From assembly GCA_009779745.1 (NCBI GenBank), contig WRDR01000011.1:1-56768 (forward strand): a stretch of 56,768 nucleotides of DNA, in the 5' to 3' direction. Position numbers and translations under genes: made by a program. How positions within the stretch are numbered: the stretch's first letter is position 1; each line of letters opens with the position of its first letter. Of this stretch, positions 9,110 through 18,887 are shown piece after piece. The notes below the pieces were generated by a model. The model did not search any database and was not told the DNA's origin. It worked only from the letters and a program-made list of their open reading frames with translations. Source of the stretch: Alphaproteobacteria bacterium. Its GTDB lineage: Bacteria > Pseudomonadota > Alphaproteobacteria > UBA9219.

Positions 9110-10715
9110 TACTCGGTCTCTCTAGGGACGGTTTGCCGAAATAGTAGCCCTGCATATAATCTACTTTCACGTATCTCAGCCACTCTGCAACCTCTGCGGT
9201 CTCAATGCCTTCGGCTACGGTTTCAATGCCAAGCCCTCTTGCCAGTTCTATGAGAACTATCACAAGATGCTGCTGTTCTTTATTCGTCAGCAAGTCCTTC
9301 AGCAAGTCCTTGTCAATCTTCATAATAGAAATCGCAAGCTCTCTTAAATACCTGATAGACGTAGCTCCGGCTCCGAAATCGTCTAATGAAACCTTTATAT
9401 TCATAGAATTAAGCGTCTCAACAACTTTCTGAGTTGCCGCAATATTTTCTAGGGCTGCTGTTTCTGTAATCTCTATTATAATCCGCTTCGATATGCTGGG
9501 CTTATTTTCAAGCAGTTTCTTTACGTACTCAGACCACGCAGGGTCAGATGCTGTGACTCCCGAGACATTAATCGCCAATCTTAAATCCGGCACCTCTTCC
9601 AAATCTCTAATCGCTTTGTTGAAAATCAGCCTGTCCAGTTCTTTTGCAAGCCCCATTTGTTCTATTAAAGGCACAAATGCCGCTGCCGAAATAGGCTTGC
9701 CTTCATCATCAAACATTCTCACCAAAACTTCATACCCGGAAACCTCTCCGGTATCAGCCTTTACTATGGGCTGATATGCCAGCCTGAAAGAATCTTCTTT
9801 GAATGCCCTCTTGATTTTTTCAGATAACTCGAAAAACTGTCTGTTCTCTTGAATGCGTGCAGGGTTATCTATGTATTCTACGAAACTATTGCTTGCCATA
9901 TGCACAGCCTGCTCTGCAAAAATCATCGCCTCATTCGCACTCTGAGTCACAGCAGGCACTCTCACTCCTCCGATAGACACCGTAATGTGCAGCGGAGTGT
10001 TATTCGCCACTATCGGCGCATTTCTAAAATCTTCCAGTATAGTATTCGCTATATACTCCATTTCATTGCCAAAAGGCTCCGGCAGAACAACTGCAAAAGT
10101 ATCGCCTCCGGCCCTGCCTATCACGGCATTATTCGGCACAATGCTTTCCAGTCTTTTCACTGTTCCTTTCAGTACTGCGTCTCCGGCATCAGTACCTATG
10201 GCGTCATTGACAAAAGACATTCTGTCAACGCCTACTACTAAACACGCAGCCGGTCTTTTTGACACCTTAGCACTGTCTATAACTCTTGACAAAGCAGACA
10301 GCAGTGCAGGTCTTTTCAATGCTCCGGTCAATTCGTCTCTGTCTGCAAATTTGCTGCCTGCAAAATTATCCCGTACCGGACTGTCTATGACGCGCCATAC
10401 GCCTCTTTGTATAGCAGGTCTGTTGCTGGTGCCGTATTCTATTTTAGCTCTTTCGTGAATCCATACTATACGCCCGGAACTTTGCAGTATTCTGAACTGC
10501 CTGTTGATTACAATAGACCTGTCGTCAAAAAAATCCTGTCTGTCTTCTGCGTGAAGGAGGCGATAGATCCCCTTAGAATCCTCCGGTTTATTAGCATCTC
10601 CGAAGACGTATTCAGAGATGCCGAACCAGTTTATTTTGTCACGAACCAAGTCCCAGCAATAGGCTATATCGCAAGATGCTATAAGAGCTTCGTAAATATC
10701 GTCCTGTTCACTCAT
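9093..10715 (-). CDS. PAS-like/GGDEF/EAL protein, probable c-di-GMP phosphodiesterase
   Basis: The 540-residue protein has an N-terminal PAS-like region (about 1-110), a GGDEF domain (about 125-285) and an EAL domain (about 300-535). The cyclase signature is degenerate (AGGDTF, residues 202-207; the Glu is Thr), so diguanylate cyclase activity is unlikely. The EAL motif is EVL, but the catalytic acidic residues look intact (EVL, EITE, DDFG, KIDKDLL, AEGIE), as does the MQGYYFGKP end. It therefore probably hydrolyses c-di-GMP, with GGDTF as a regulatory nucleotide site. No membrane segment is seen. Transcribed convergently with ftsA. Confidence 0.88.
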   Translation of the reverse strand: MSEQDDIYEALIASCDIAYCWDLVRDKINWFGISEYVFGDANKPEDSKGIYRLLHAEDRQDFFDDRSIVINRQFRILQSSGRIVWIHERAKIEYGTSNRPAIQRGVWRVIDSPVRDNFAGSKFADRDELTGALKRPALLSALSRVIDSAKVSKRPAACLVVGVDRMSFVNDAIGTDAGDAVLKGTVKRLESIVPNNAVIGRAGGDTFAVVLPEPFGNEMEYIANTILEDFRNAPIVANNTPLHITVSIGGVRVPAVTQSANEAMIFAEQAVHMASNSFVEYIDNPARIQENRQFFELSEKIKRAFKEDSFRLAYQPIVKADTGEVSGYEVLVRMFDDEGKPISAAAFVPLIEQMGLAKELDRLIFNKAIRDLEEVPDLRLAINVSGVTASDPAWSEYVKKLLENKPSISKRIIIEITETAALENIAATQKVVETLNSMNIKVSLDDFGAGATSIRYLRELAISIMKIDKDLLKDLLTNKEQQHLVIVLIELARGLGIETVAEGIETAEVAEWLRYVKVDYMQGYYFGKPSLERPSMTIRN

Positions 10716-10803
10716 TTTGCCTTAGACTTAAAGATTGTTAAAACTGCGCCAAATTATTCATATAACATTAATGGTTAATATTTTATGTTTGTCGGCAGCT
10801 TGC

Positions 10804-12258
10804 CTAACCTATCTTCTTCAACTGCTCCGGCAGGTCGTTAGCCCATGCGCTGATGGAGCCGGCTCCAAGACATATCACATAGTCATCTCGGCTCGCTACA
10901 TCAGATATTATCTTCGCCAAATTCTCAGGAGAGTCTAAAGCAATAACATTCTTATGTCCCTGTTCTCTTAAGCCTTTTGCCAGTGCTTCCTTGTTCGCTC
11001 CCTCTATAGGAGCCTCTCCTGCGCTGTACACGTCCGCTACTATCACCGTATCGGCATCACCAAACGCTTTGCAGAAATCACTGAACATATCGGACAGCCT
11101 AGTATACCTATGCGGCTGCATTACCGCTATCAGTTTACCCTTTTCTCCCTTTGCCTGAAGTCCCGCCTTCAGTGTCGCCTTTATCTCTATAGGGTGATGC
11201 GCATAGTCATCTATTATCGTGACTCCGTTCACTACTCCGACATTCGTAAAGCGTCTCTTCACGCTCTCAAATCTCTTAACCGCCGTCTTTATCACTTCAT
11301 CTTCAATGCTCAGCCTCAGCCCTATGCTGATAGCTGCCAACGCATTCTGAACGTTGTGCATACCAAACACTGAAATGTCAAAGTCCTTTATCGTTCTCGC
11401 AGTAACCTCGGAAGCCTTTCCTTCTCTGTACGAATACCTCACGTCAAAGCTAGTCCCCTTAGTATGCTGTTTGATATTAACAGCTCTCACTTCAGCATTT
11501 TCAGAAAACCCGTAAGAAATCACCTTCATGTCTTGAATATCAGACATAAGTTCTTGTACTTCAGGGTGATCTATGCACAAAACAGCAAAGCCGTAAAAAG
11601 GTATGTTTTGTATGAAAGTCCGATACGCTTTACGCACGCTGGAGAAATCATGGTAATGATCCATATGCTCTCTGTCTATGTTGGTCACAATGGCTATAGT
11701 CGCAGGCAGCTTTGTAAATGAGCCGTCCGACTCATCAGACTCAACAACCATAATATCACCATCCCCCAGCCTTGCGTTAGTTGCGTAAGAATTAATAATT
11801 CCTCCGTTAATCACAGTAGGATCCAGATTTGCACACTCTAAAAGATTAGCCACCATATAGGTAGTAGTAGTCTTTCCGTGAGTTCCTCCGACCGCTATAG
11901 AGAGCTTCAATTTCATGAGTTCTCCAAGCATCTCGGCTCTTTTTATGATAGGTATAGCTGCTTTTCTGGCGGCAACGACTTCCAAGTTGTCTTTTGTCAC
12001 GGCAGAAGAAATGACCAGCACATTGGCGTTTTCTATGTTCTTAGCATCATGCCCGATAAATATATTTATGCCCTTTTCCTGCAAACGCTTCACATTGGCG
12101 TTCACTGACAAATCGCTGCCCTGAACCGTATAGCCGAGATTATGCAGTATCTCTGCAATACCGCTCATGCCGATTCCGCCGATGCCTACAAAATGCAGAA
12201 TGCCTACAGTAGCAGGAGTGAACTTAATAGTATCAATTTTTTTCTTTAATAAACTCAT
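10804..12258 (-). CDS. murC: UDP-N-acetylmuramate--L-alanine ligase
   Basis: MurC adds L-Ala to UDP-MurNAc, the first step of the peptidoglycan stem peptide. The 484-residue sequence has the N-terminal HFVGIGGIGMSGIAEIL fold, the ATP loop GGTHGKTTTTYMVANLL, the ESDESDGSF segment and the C-terminal DDYAHHPIEIKATL signature. A good AAAGGA site precedes the ATG. It lies downstream of tRNA-Lys and ftsY on the same strand and away from murB (32197). Confidence 0.96.
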   Translation of the reverse strand: MSLLKKKIDTIKFTPATVGILHFVGIGGIGMSGIAEILHNLGYTVQGSDLSVNANVKRLQEKGINIFIGHDAKNIENANVLVISSAVTKDNLEVVAARKAAIPIIKRAEMLGELMKLKLSIAVGGTHGKTTTTYMVANLLECANLDPTVINGGIINSYATNARLGDGDIMVVESDESDGSFTKLPATIAIVTNIDREHMDHYHDFSSVRKAYRTFIQNIPFYGFAVLCIDHPEVQELMSDIQDMKVISYGFSENAEVRAVNIKQHTKGTSFDVRYSYREGKASEVTARTIKDFDISVFGMHNVQNALAAISIGLRLSIEDEVIKTAVKRFESVKRRFTNVGVVNGVTIIDDYAHHPIEIKATLKAGLQAKGEKGKLIAVMQPHRYTRLSDMFSDFCKAFGDADTVIVADVYSAGEAPIEGANKEALAKGLREQGHKNVIALDSPENLAKIISDVASRDDYVICLGAGSISAWANDLPEQLKKIG

Positions 12259-12303
12259 GAGTAAAGATCCTTTTGATGAATAGAATCAGTACTGTACTAC
12301 ATA

Positions 12304-12324
12304 AATGTGAAATGTGGAATTAAA
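12304..12324. repeat. Heptamer array between tRNA-Lys and murC
   Basis: Three units (AATGTGA AATGTGG AATTAAA) abut the 3' end of the tRNA gene on its downstream side. Confidence 0.5.
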
Positions 12325-12326
12325 TT

Positions 12327-12402
12327 TGGTGACCTCGGCGGGATTCGAACCCGCGACCCCCTGATTAAAAGTCAGATGCTCTACCAGCTGAGCTACGAGG
12401 TC
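12327..12402 (-). tRNA. tRNA-Lys (TTT anticodon)
   Basis: The minus strand folds as a full cloverleaf. GACCTCG pairs with CGAGGTC in the acceptor stem, T8A9 and a D-arm starting GCTC follow, the anticodon loop is CTTTTAA within TCTGA/TCAGG, and the T-loop reads GGTTCGAATCC. The discriminator is A and CCA is encoded. The length is 76 nt. Confidence 0.97.
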
Positions 12403-12459
12403 ACACTTATGAGCGGTACCGAACTCAATTATCAGTTATTTCTGATTTGCGCAAGTAAA

Positions 12460-13446
12460 TTATGAATCTAATCCAACAAGCGTTTTAGCATAGCTATCCG
12501 CTTCAAACGGCTGTAGATCCTCTGCCGCCTCTCCTACTCCTATGGCGTATATAGGCAGCTTAAACCTGCCTGCCAGTGCTACAAGCACTCCGCCCTTAGC
12601 CGTACCGTCCAGTTTTGTTACAACAAGCCCGCTCACGTTAACTACATTCTGAAACACCTCAACCTGAGCGTGCGCATTCTGTCCAGTAGTCGCATCTAAT
12701 GTCAGCATAACGGCATGAGGTGCGGACTCATCTATCTTTTTTATCACTCTTACTATCTTCGCAAGCTCTTCCATCAGGTCATTCTTAGTATGCAGCCTGC
12801 CCGCAGTGTCTATCATCAAGACATCGCTCTCTTTTTTCTTCGCATGTTCCAAGGCTTTATACGCCAGTGATGCAGAATCACAGCCATGCTCTCCGCTTAT
12901 TACTTCCGCCCCTGCTCTGTCGCCCCATATTTTTATTTGACTGACCGCCGCAGCCCTGAACGTGTCCCCGGCTCCTATTGTTACTTTCAAACCGTGTTTC
13001 ACATAGTTTTTCGCAAACTTTCCTATGGTCGTAGTTTTTCCGGTCCCGTTAACTCCCACTACCAATATCACAAACGGTTTCTTGCTGAAATCTATATCCA
13101 GCGGCTTTGCTACCGGTTTCAAAACCTTCATTATTATCTTGGCAAGCTCTTCTTTCAATTCTATATCGCTTATATCTTCTTCAAATCTTTCCTTTGCCAA
13201 CTCTTTTACAATTTCCTCGGAAGCCTTAACGCCTATGTCGCTTGAGACCAAAAGCTCTTCCAACTCATCAAGCATTGCCTGATCCAGTTTGCTCTTCGTC
13301 AATAACCCATTAATTCCGTTGTTGATAGACGCAGTCGTCTTTTGCAGACCTTTTTTCAGTTTCAAAAACCAACTCTGCTTTTCCGAACTTTCTTCTATTT
13401 CGTCTTCCTGCATATACTCTTCTGTTTTTGTTTCCGGCATGTTCAT
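12460..13446 (-). CDS. ftsY: Signal recognition particle receptor FtsY
   Basis: FtsY is the membrane-associated GTPase that docks the SRP-ribosome complex for co-translational insertion. A short acidic N-terminal region is followed by the N domain and the G domain with GVNGTGKTT (residues 131-139), DTAGR and TKLDGTAKGG. Its 328 residues are typical of alphaproteobacteria. It follows mtaB by 16 bp in the conserved order dapF-mtaB-ftsY. Confidence 0.97.
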   Translation of the reverse strand: MNMPETKTEEYMQEDEIEESSEKQSWFLKLKKGLQKTTASINNGINGLLTKSKLDQAMLDELEELLVSSDIGVKASEEIVKELAKERFEEDISDIELKEELAKIIMKVLKPVAKPLDIDFSKKPFVILVVGVNGTGKTTTIGKFAKNYVKHGLKVTIGAGDTFRAAAVSQIKIWGDRAGAEVISGEHGCDSASLAYKALEHAKKKESDVLMIDTAGRLHTKNDLMEELAKIVRVIKKIDESAPHAVMLTLDATTGQNAHAQVEVFQNVVNVSGLVVTKLDGTAKGGVLVALAGRFKLPIYAIGVGEAAEDLQPFEADSYAKTLVGLDS

Positions 13447-13462
13447 ATATAATCACCCCTCA

Positions 13463-14680
13463 TTATATATTTTCTATATTCTGCACGATTAATATACCTT
13501 TTTCAATACCCTTTGCTCTTACTTTTACAATTTTTCCCACATTTTGCTGTGTTGCACCCTCTATTTTCACCTTTCCAAAGTGCGGAGTGCAGCCTATACC
13601 GTTCTTTTCTGCCAGCACTTTGAACTCTTTTCCCAATAAACTTTCATTATATATGTCCGTATTCCTCTTGCCGACATCTTGCAGTATTTTAGCCCGCTCT
13701 TTCCTTATCCCTATGTCAACCTGAGGCATTTTCGCTGCCGGCGTGCCTTTGCGCGCCGAATACTTAAACACATGCAGCCATGTTATCCCGCTGCTTTCAA
13801 CTAATTCCACACTGTTTCTGAAAGCCTCTTCGCTCTCTGTAGGAAATCCGGCTATTATATCCGCTCCGAATACTATGTCCGGCCTCAGCTTCCTTGCTCT
13901 TTTTGTAAGTCTTAGTATATCCTCTCTTGTGTGCCTTCTTCCCATTCTTTTCAAAATCAGATTGTCGCCGGATTGTATACTCAAATGCAGATGCGGCATA
14001 AATCTTTGCTCTTCTTTTATCAAATCCCACAAATCCTCGTCCATGCCGCACGGATCCAGAGACGACAGCCTTACTCTTTCTATACCGGGATTTTCTTTCA
14101 GTACTCTTTTCAGCATGTATCCCAGCGCAGGCTCTCCGGGCAAATCCTTGCCGTACGATGCTATGTCTATACCGGTAATAACAACTTCTTTATACCCGTG
14201 CTCCGCCAGTTCCGCCATTTTCCGCGACACTGTTTCAAACGATACAGACCTAGACTTCCCTCTCCCATACGGTATAATGCAAAACGTGCACCTGTTGTCG
14301 CAGCCGTTCTGCACTTCTATAAACGCTCGCTGCATTTCCGCTTGTTCGGGTCTCTTTATACTGATATTGCTTCCGTATTTCAGTTTATCCAAATTCCCAA
14401 TAATCTCTTCCACCTCTTCCATAGCCTTGTATTTATCCGGATTTATCTCTGATGAACAGCCGGTAACTATGATTCTCGCATCGGGTCTTTCTTTTTTCAG
14501 CCTTCTTATAGCCTGCCCCGCCTGCCTTTCCGCCTCGGCAGTAACCGCGCATGTGTTAACTATAACTACATTCCGCAGTCCCATTTTTTCCGCATTTTGC
14601 TTTATTATTTCAGACTCTGCTGCGTTCAGCCGGCACCCGAACGATATTACATCTACACCCTCTTTAGAGCAGTTCTTCAC
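13463..14680 (-). CDS. mtaB: tRNA (N6-threonylcarbamoyladenosine(37)-C2)-methylthiotransferase MtaB
   Basis: This radical-SAM enzyme methylthiolates t6A37. An N-terminal UPF0004 domain supplies three Cys (FGCRLN, NTCAVT, TGCSSE) for the auxiliary cluster. The radical-SAM CxxxCxxC is GCDNRCTFCIIPYGRG. A TRAM-like C-terminal domain follows. The 405 residues and the neighbours dapF and ftsY favour MtaB over MiaB. The start overlaps the end of dapF by 17 bp. Confidence 0.9.
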   Translation of the reverse strand: MKNCSKEGVDVISFGCRLNAAESEIIKQNAEKMGLRNVVIVNTCAVTAEAERQAGQAIRRLKKERPDARIIVTGCSSEINPDKYKAMEEVEEIIGNLDKLKYGSNISIKRPEQAEMQRAFIEVQNGCDNRCTFCIIPYGRGKSRSVSFETVSRKMAELAEHGYKEVVITGIDIASYGKDLPGEPALGYMLKRVLKENPGIERVRLSSLDPCGMDEDLWDLIKEEQRFMPHLHLSIQSGDNLILKRMGRRHTREDILRLTKRARKLRPDIVFGADIIAGFPTESEEAFRNSVELVESSGITWLHVFKYSARKGTPAAKMPQVDIGIRKERAKILQDVGKRNTDIYNESLLGKEFKVLAEKNGIGCTPHFGKVKIEGATQQNVGKIVKVRAKGIEKGILIVQNIENI

Positions 14681-15539
14681 TAAGAACTCCCTTAAAGCTA
14701 AGGCTTGCGCTCCCTATCATCAGTATATGATTATTTTCCTGCCACTCTATCTCCAGCACTCCGCCGTCCAGAACTATCTCAGCCCTTCTCTCTGTCAGTC
14801 CCCTCCTCACAGCAGCAACCAATGTCGCACAAGACCCGGAACCGCACGCTTCCGTTATACCGGTTCCTCTTTCCCACACTCTCATTCTTATTTTCTGCGG
14901 ATTTATAATTTGCGCTATCTCTATATTGCATCTCTCCGGAAACATCGGGTCATGCTCCAGCGCAGATCCTACTTCTTTCCGTTCAAGAGGTATGCTGTTC
15001 ACATCATCTACAAAAAACACAGCATGAGGATTTCCCATACTCACGCAGCACGGCGATGCCATATACTCGCATTTAACTTTCTCTACGTACAACGTATCGC
15101 TTTTTTCCCTTAGCGGTATCTGCTGCCAATCCAATCCGGGTTCTCCAAAATCTACTGCTATAAGCCCGTTCTTGTCTTTCCACGCCTTTAGCATTCTGTT
15201 CTTTGTTTCTATAAGACAGCTGTCCTTTCCGAACTCCTCAAACATTATTCTAGCCACACACCGGGTAGCATTCCCGCAGACTCCTACCATGCTCCCGTCT
15301 GCATTGTATATATCCATGTGCACATCTGCATTTTCCGTATCTCTTAGTACTATGAGCTGATCGCAGCCCACGCCTCTGTTCCTAGAAGAAACAGCCTGCA
15401 AAAACTTCACGCTGGGACTCTTTAAAATAGCGGCTTTCTTGTCCGCACCCCGTCGTCCATCGAAAATCACGAAGTCATTCCCCAGTCCGTGCATTTTGAC
15501 GAACGGCAGATTAAATCCTATGCTATCTGTTATTTTCAT
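14664..15539 (-). CDS. dapF: Diaminopimelate epimerase
   Basis: DapF converts LL- to meso-diaminopimelate for lysine and peptidoglycan. The two catalytic Cys sit in GVCGNATRC and GSGSCATLV, and the N-terminal FVKMHGLGNDFVIFDGR is typical. Its 291 residues are normal. It lies 5 bp after the DUF4167 gene and overlaps mtaB. Confidence 0.96.
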   Translation of the reverse strand: MKITDSIGFNLPFVKMHGLGNDFVIFDGRRGADKKAAILKSPSVKFLQAVSSRNRGVGCDQLIVLRDTENADVHMDIYNADGSMVGVCGNATRCVARIMFEEFGKDSCLIETKNRMLKAWKDKNGLIAVDFGEPGLDWQQIPLREKSDTLYVEKVKCEYMASPCCVSMGNPHAVFFVDDVNSIPLERKEVGSALEHDPMFPERCNIEIAQIINPQKIRMRVWERGTGITEACGSGSCATLVAAVRRGLTERRAEIVLDGGVLEIEWQENNHILMIGSASLSFKGVLSEELL

Positions 15540-15544
15540 GGCTA

Positions 15545-16075
15545 CTACATAGATATGGCTTTTTGCTCCGAAGATCTGTTGTGTTCATCTATTTCTTCCT
15601 GAGTATAAAACGGACTGTCCGCACCGGCCTGTATTGCAGGAGCTACCTTTTGTACTGTAGCTTCGCCATTACTCTGTTCAGTACCTGCTTCTTCCGCACC
15701 TTCCGCACCATTTGACTCTTCAGAAGAAGCAGTCTGCGGTTTATTGAACTCACGCCTAATGCGATGCTCGCCCTGCTCTGCAATGGCGGCTTCTTCTATT
15801 GCTTTCATTATTCTATAGTAATGCTCTGCGTGCTGAAGATAATTCTCCGCCAGAATTCTATCGCCGGAAGATGCGCTGTCTCTTGCCAGCACCTGATACT
15901 TTTCATACACCTGCCAAGCAGTCCCCTTTACCCGCAGCTCGCCGCAGTTGCTGTCAAAAGACTGATGCTTCAATGCCGCTGCTGAACGAACTCTTGAATC
16001 TCCTCCGTTGTTTCTGTCATTTCTGCCGTTGTTATGTCTGCTATGCGGACGTCTGTTGCCGGAATTTTGCCTCAT
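15545..16075 (-). CDS. DUF4167 protein
   Basis: A 176-residue protein with a basic Arg/Asn-rich N-terminus (RRPHSRHNNGRNDRNN) and the conserved DUF4167 core (VKGTAWQVYEKYQVLARDSA, then GDRILAENYLQHAEHYYRI). The C-terminal third is low-complexity and acidic. The family is essentially alphaproteobacterial and its role is unknown; the basic tail suggests RNA or nucleic-acid contact (inference). Confidence 0.85.
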   Translation of the reverse strand: MRQNSGNRRPHSRHNNGRNDRNNGGDSRVRSAAALKHQSFDSNCGELRVKGTAWQVYEKYQVLARDSASSGDRILAENYLQHAEHYYRIMKAIEEAAIAEQGEHRIRREFNKPQTASSEESNGAEGAEEAGTEQSNGEATVQKVAPAIQAGADSPFYTQEEIDEHNRSSEQKAISM

Positions 16076-16424
16076 GTAATTTCCTCATTCGATTATTCAT
16101 TGCTTAAAGAGGAACTCTGTTATTGTTCTTTATTCTTCATCATATTTGAAGATATTATTCGCAGAACTTTTTTCATTTCACATATTCTTCAAGTTTCCTC
16201 TGAGCGCAGAGTAGCTAATTATTTCGAAAACGCAAAGGTTTTTTTCGCAAAAAATCACAAAAAACTTCTTGCTATTATTTTTCCTTGTTTTATTGGTGTA
16301 TTTTAATGTTTTTGCTATCTTGTCAAAAATAAAAACACTATTTCTGGTTGTTATTTACAACTTTTAGTACACCAATACTTTACTTTTTATCATAAAGTAT
16401 CATAATAATATTAAGGTGAAACCC
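16076..16424. other. Divergent intergenic region, DUF4167/rnhB
   Basis: A 349-bp AT-rich gap between divergent genes. It holds a perfect 10-bp inverted repeat, TATTGGTGTA (16291-16300) and TACACCAATA (16368-16377), 67 bp apart, which could be a paired operator. No gene or RNA is recognised. Confidence 0.4.
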
Positions 16425-17051
16425 ATGCCTGATTTTTTTTACGAAGACCTGCACGGCAGAAAAAACAACAGCCTAGTCTGCGGCATAGACGAGGTCGGAA
16501 GAGGTCCATTGGCAGGTCCTGTTGTCGCAGCCTGCGTTATTATTCCTTTTGATTTTCCTTTGCCTTTATTGACAGAAATCAATGACAGTAAAAAATTATC
16601 AGCCGTGAAACGTGAACGCCTCTATGACAGTTTGACTGCCGCTTGTCCTTTTGCTGTCGCAGAGTCTTCTGTACAAGAGATAGATTCCTTGAATATTCTT
16701 CAGGCTGCTCTTCTTGCAATGAAGCGCTCTTTTGATGCGCTCTCTGCTGCTATAGGCTCTCCTATATCCGCTGCTCTTATAGACGGCAATAAATCTCCGG
16801 CACTGCCGTGTACTGCGGTTACTATCATAGGCGGCGATTCCAAGTCTCTCTCTATATCAGCCGCCTCTATCATTGCAAAGGTTCACAGAGATCGTCTCAT
16901 GCAAAACCTATCTAAAGATTTCCCGGAATACGGCTGGGACAAAAACGCAGGCTATGGAACTAAGCACCACCTCGATGCCTTAAATCAATTCGGCAGAACT
17001 ATTCATCACAGGCTTAGCTTCGCTCCTGTGAAAAATTCTTTAAAAAAATAA
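16425..17051 (+). CDS. rnhB: Ribonuclease HII
   Basis: RNase HII cuts the RNA strand of RNA-DNA hybrids and removes misincorporated ribonucleotides. The catalytic DE is in CGIDEVGRGPLAGPVVAA; later acidic residues are in LIDGNKSP and KVHRDRLM. I chose the ATG at 16425 because AAGGTG lies 7 bp upstream; a GTG at 16416 is inside that ribosome site. About 208 residues, normal for the family. Confidence 0.94.
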   Translation: MPDFFYEDLHGRKNNSLVCGIDEVGRGPLAGPVVAACVIIPFDFPLPLLTEINDSKKLSAVKRERLYDSLTAACPFAVAESSVQEIDSLNILQAALLAMKRSFDALSAAIGSPISAALIDGNKSPALPCTAVTIIGGDSKSLSISAASIIAKVHRDRLMQNLSKDFPEYGWDKNAGYGTKHHLDALNQFGRTIHHRLSFAPVKNSLKK

Positions 17052-17065
17052 TTGAATGTCAGCGT

Positions 17066-17086
17066 ATTCCACATTCCAAATTAACT
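17066..17086. repeat. Heptamer array containing the ettA stop
   Basis: Three units (ATTCCAC ATTCCAA ATTAACT). The TAA stop of the minus-strand ettA gene lies within the last unit. Confidence 0.55.
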
Positions 17087-18763
17087 CCTCACAAGCGGTT
17101 TGAATTTGATTCTGTGAGGCTGGTCTGCATCTGCACCCAGTCTTCTTCTTCTGTCCGCCTCATAGTCCTCATAGTTGCCTTCAAACCATACTAATTTGCT
17201 GTCGCCTTCGAATGCGAGTATGTGCGTAGCTACTCTGTCCATAAACCACCTGTCGTGAGTTATTACTACTACGCAGCCGGGAAATGCTATTATAGCGTCT
17301 TCCAATGCTCTCAGAGTATCCACGTCCAAGTCATTGGAAGGCTCATCCAACAGCATAACGTTCGCTCCGGACTTAAACATTTTAGCCATGTGGACTCTGT
17401 TTCTTTCACCGCCGGAAAGAATGCCTACTTTCTTTTGCTGGTCTGTTCCCTTAAAACCGAAAGAAGCTACATAGGCTCTGCTCGGCATAGTGCGTTTGCC
17501 TAAATCAATCACATCAAGACCGTCAGATATTTCTTCCCATACTGTTTTGTTGTCCCGTAAAGCGTCTCTGCTTTGGTTTACGTATCCCAGCTTCACAGTT
17601 TCCCCAATAATGATTTCGCCTTTGTCCGGTGCTTCTTCCCCTGTAATCATTCTGAATAATGTTGATTTTCCGGCTCCGTTTGCGCCCAGCACTCCGACTA
17701 TGCCGCCCTGAGGCAGCTTGAACGAGAAGTTGTCTATAAGCAGCCTGTCTCCGTAAGATTTTGACATTCCTTTTATGTCTATAACATTGCTCCCCAGTCT
17801 TTCCGGAGTAGGTATTACTATTTGAGCCGAGTCATAAGTAGTCTGAGTACTCGTTGCCAATAAATTCTCGTATGCGGTAATGCGCGCCTTGCTTTTCGCC
17901 TGTCTAGCTTTAGGAGACTGTCTTACCCACTCTAATTCTCTTGCCAGCGTTTTTTGTCTTCCTTTTTCCTCTCTTGCTTCCTGCTCCAGCCTTTTCTGCT
18001 TCTGCTCCAGCCACGCCGTGTAGTTGCCTTCGTACGGTATTCCTTTTGCTCTGTCCAGTTCCAATATCCAGCCCGTAACATTATCTAAGAAATACCTGTC
18101 GTGCGTCACCATGACTACTGAGCCGGTATAGTTCAGCAAAAACGTTTGCAACCATGCAATGGACTCTGCGTCCAAGTGGTTTGTAGGCTCGTCCAGCAAT
18201 AACAAATCCGGGTGCTGCATTAACAATCTGCACAATGCTACTCTTCTTTTTTCGCCTCCGGAAAGATTCACCACAGAGCTGTCGGCCGGAGGACATCTTA
18301 GAGCGTCCAGTGCCACTTCTATGCTTCTGTTCAAATCCCAGAGGTTTCCGGCTTCTATTTTTTCTTGCAGCTCTGCTTGTTCGTCTATTAGTTTCTGCAT
18401 TTCGTCCGGGTCTTCTACTTCCCCGAGTTTATTGCTTACTTCATCGAATCTGTCCAACAGAGCCTTTTTGTCACCCAGTCCTGAGAGTACGTTTTCTATG
18501 ACTGTTAGATTTGGGTCTAGTTTAGGCTCCTGAGGCAGGTATCCTACTGTTGCGCCTTCCGCCACCCATGCTTCGCCTGCAAAGTCCGTGTCCAGTCCTG
18601 CCATGATTTTGAGCAGAGTTGATTTTCCGGCTCCGTTTTGCCCAAGCACGCCTATTTTTGCGTCCGGATAGAATGACAGCCACACATCGTCCAGCACTTT
18701 TTTGCCTCCGGGCCATGCTTTGGATAATGATTTCATTACATATATATACTGGTACGGCGCCAT
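17081..18763 (-). CDS. ettA: Energy-dependent translational throttle protein EttA
   Basis: An ABC-F ATPase that binds the ribosomal E site and gates the first peptide bond according to ATP level. Two ABC domains are present with Walker A loops GQNGAGKST and GANGAGKST, signatures LSGGEKRRVALCRLL and LSGGERNRVHMAKM, and a linker rich in Lys/Arg/Gln. Its 560 residues and the PYQYIYVMKSLSKAWPGGKK start match EttA. Confidence 0.94.
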   Translation of the reverse strand: MAPYQYIYVMKSLSKAWPGGKKVLDDVWLSFYPDAKIGVLGQNGAGKSTLLKIMAGLDTDFAGEAWVAEGATVGYLPQEPKLDPNLTVIENVLSGLGDKKALLDRFDEVSNKLGEVEDPDEMQKLIDEQAELQEKIEAGNLWDLNRSIEVALDALRCPPADSSVVNLSGGEKRRVALCRLLMQHPDLLLLDEPTNHLDAESIAWLQTFLLNYTGSVVMVTHDRYFLDNVTGWILELDRAKGIPYEGNYTAWLEQKQKRLEQEAREEKGRQKTLARELEWVRQSPKARQAKSKARITAYENLLATSTQTTYDSAQIVIPTPERLGSNVIDIKGMSKSYGDRLLIDNFSFKLPQGGIVGVLGANGAGKSTLFRMITGEEAPDKGEIIIGETVKLGYVNQSRDALRDNKTVWEEISDGLDVIDLGKRTMPSRAYVASFGFKGTDQQKKVGILSGGERNRVHMAKMFKSGANVMLLDEPSNDLDVDTLRALEDAIIAFPGCVVVITHDRWFMDRVATHILAFEGDSKLVWFEGNYEDYEADRRRRLGADADQPHRIKFKPLVRS

Positions 18764-18887
18764 TTTATTCCTTTCTTTTAAAAATAACCTGCATTTATAA
18801 TATAATCTCTTCCATGAGTAAACATCATATTGACTCTTTTTGTTCTATATCGTTTACTATACTTTCAATTCCTCATTCCTGATTCTC

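Noticed and set aside
13743-15113. Long plus-strand reading frame of 456 codons
   Set aside because: It is antisense to mtaB and dapF, both with complete motifs; its translation is low-complexity Ser/Leu/Pro.
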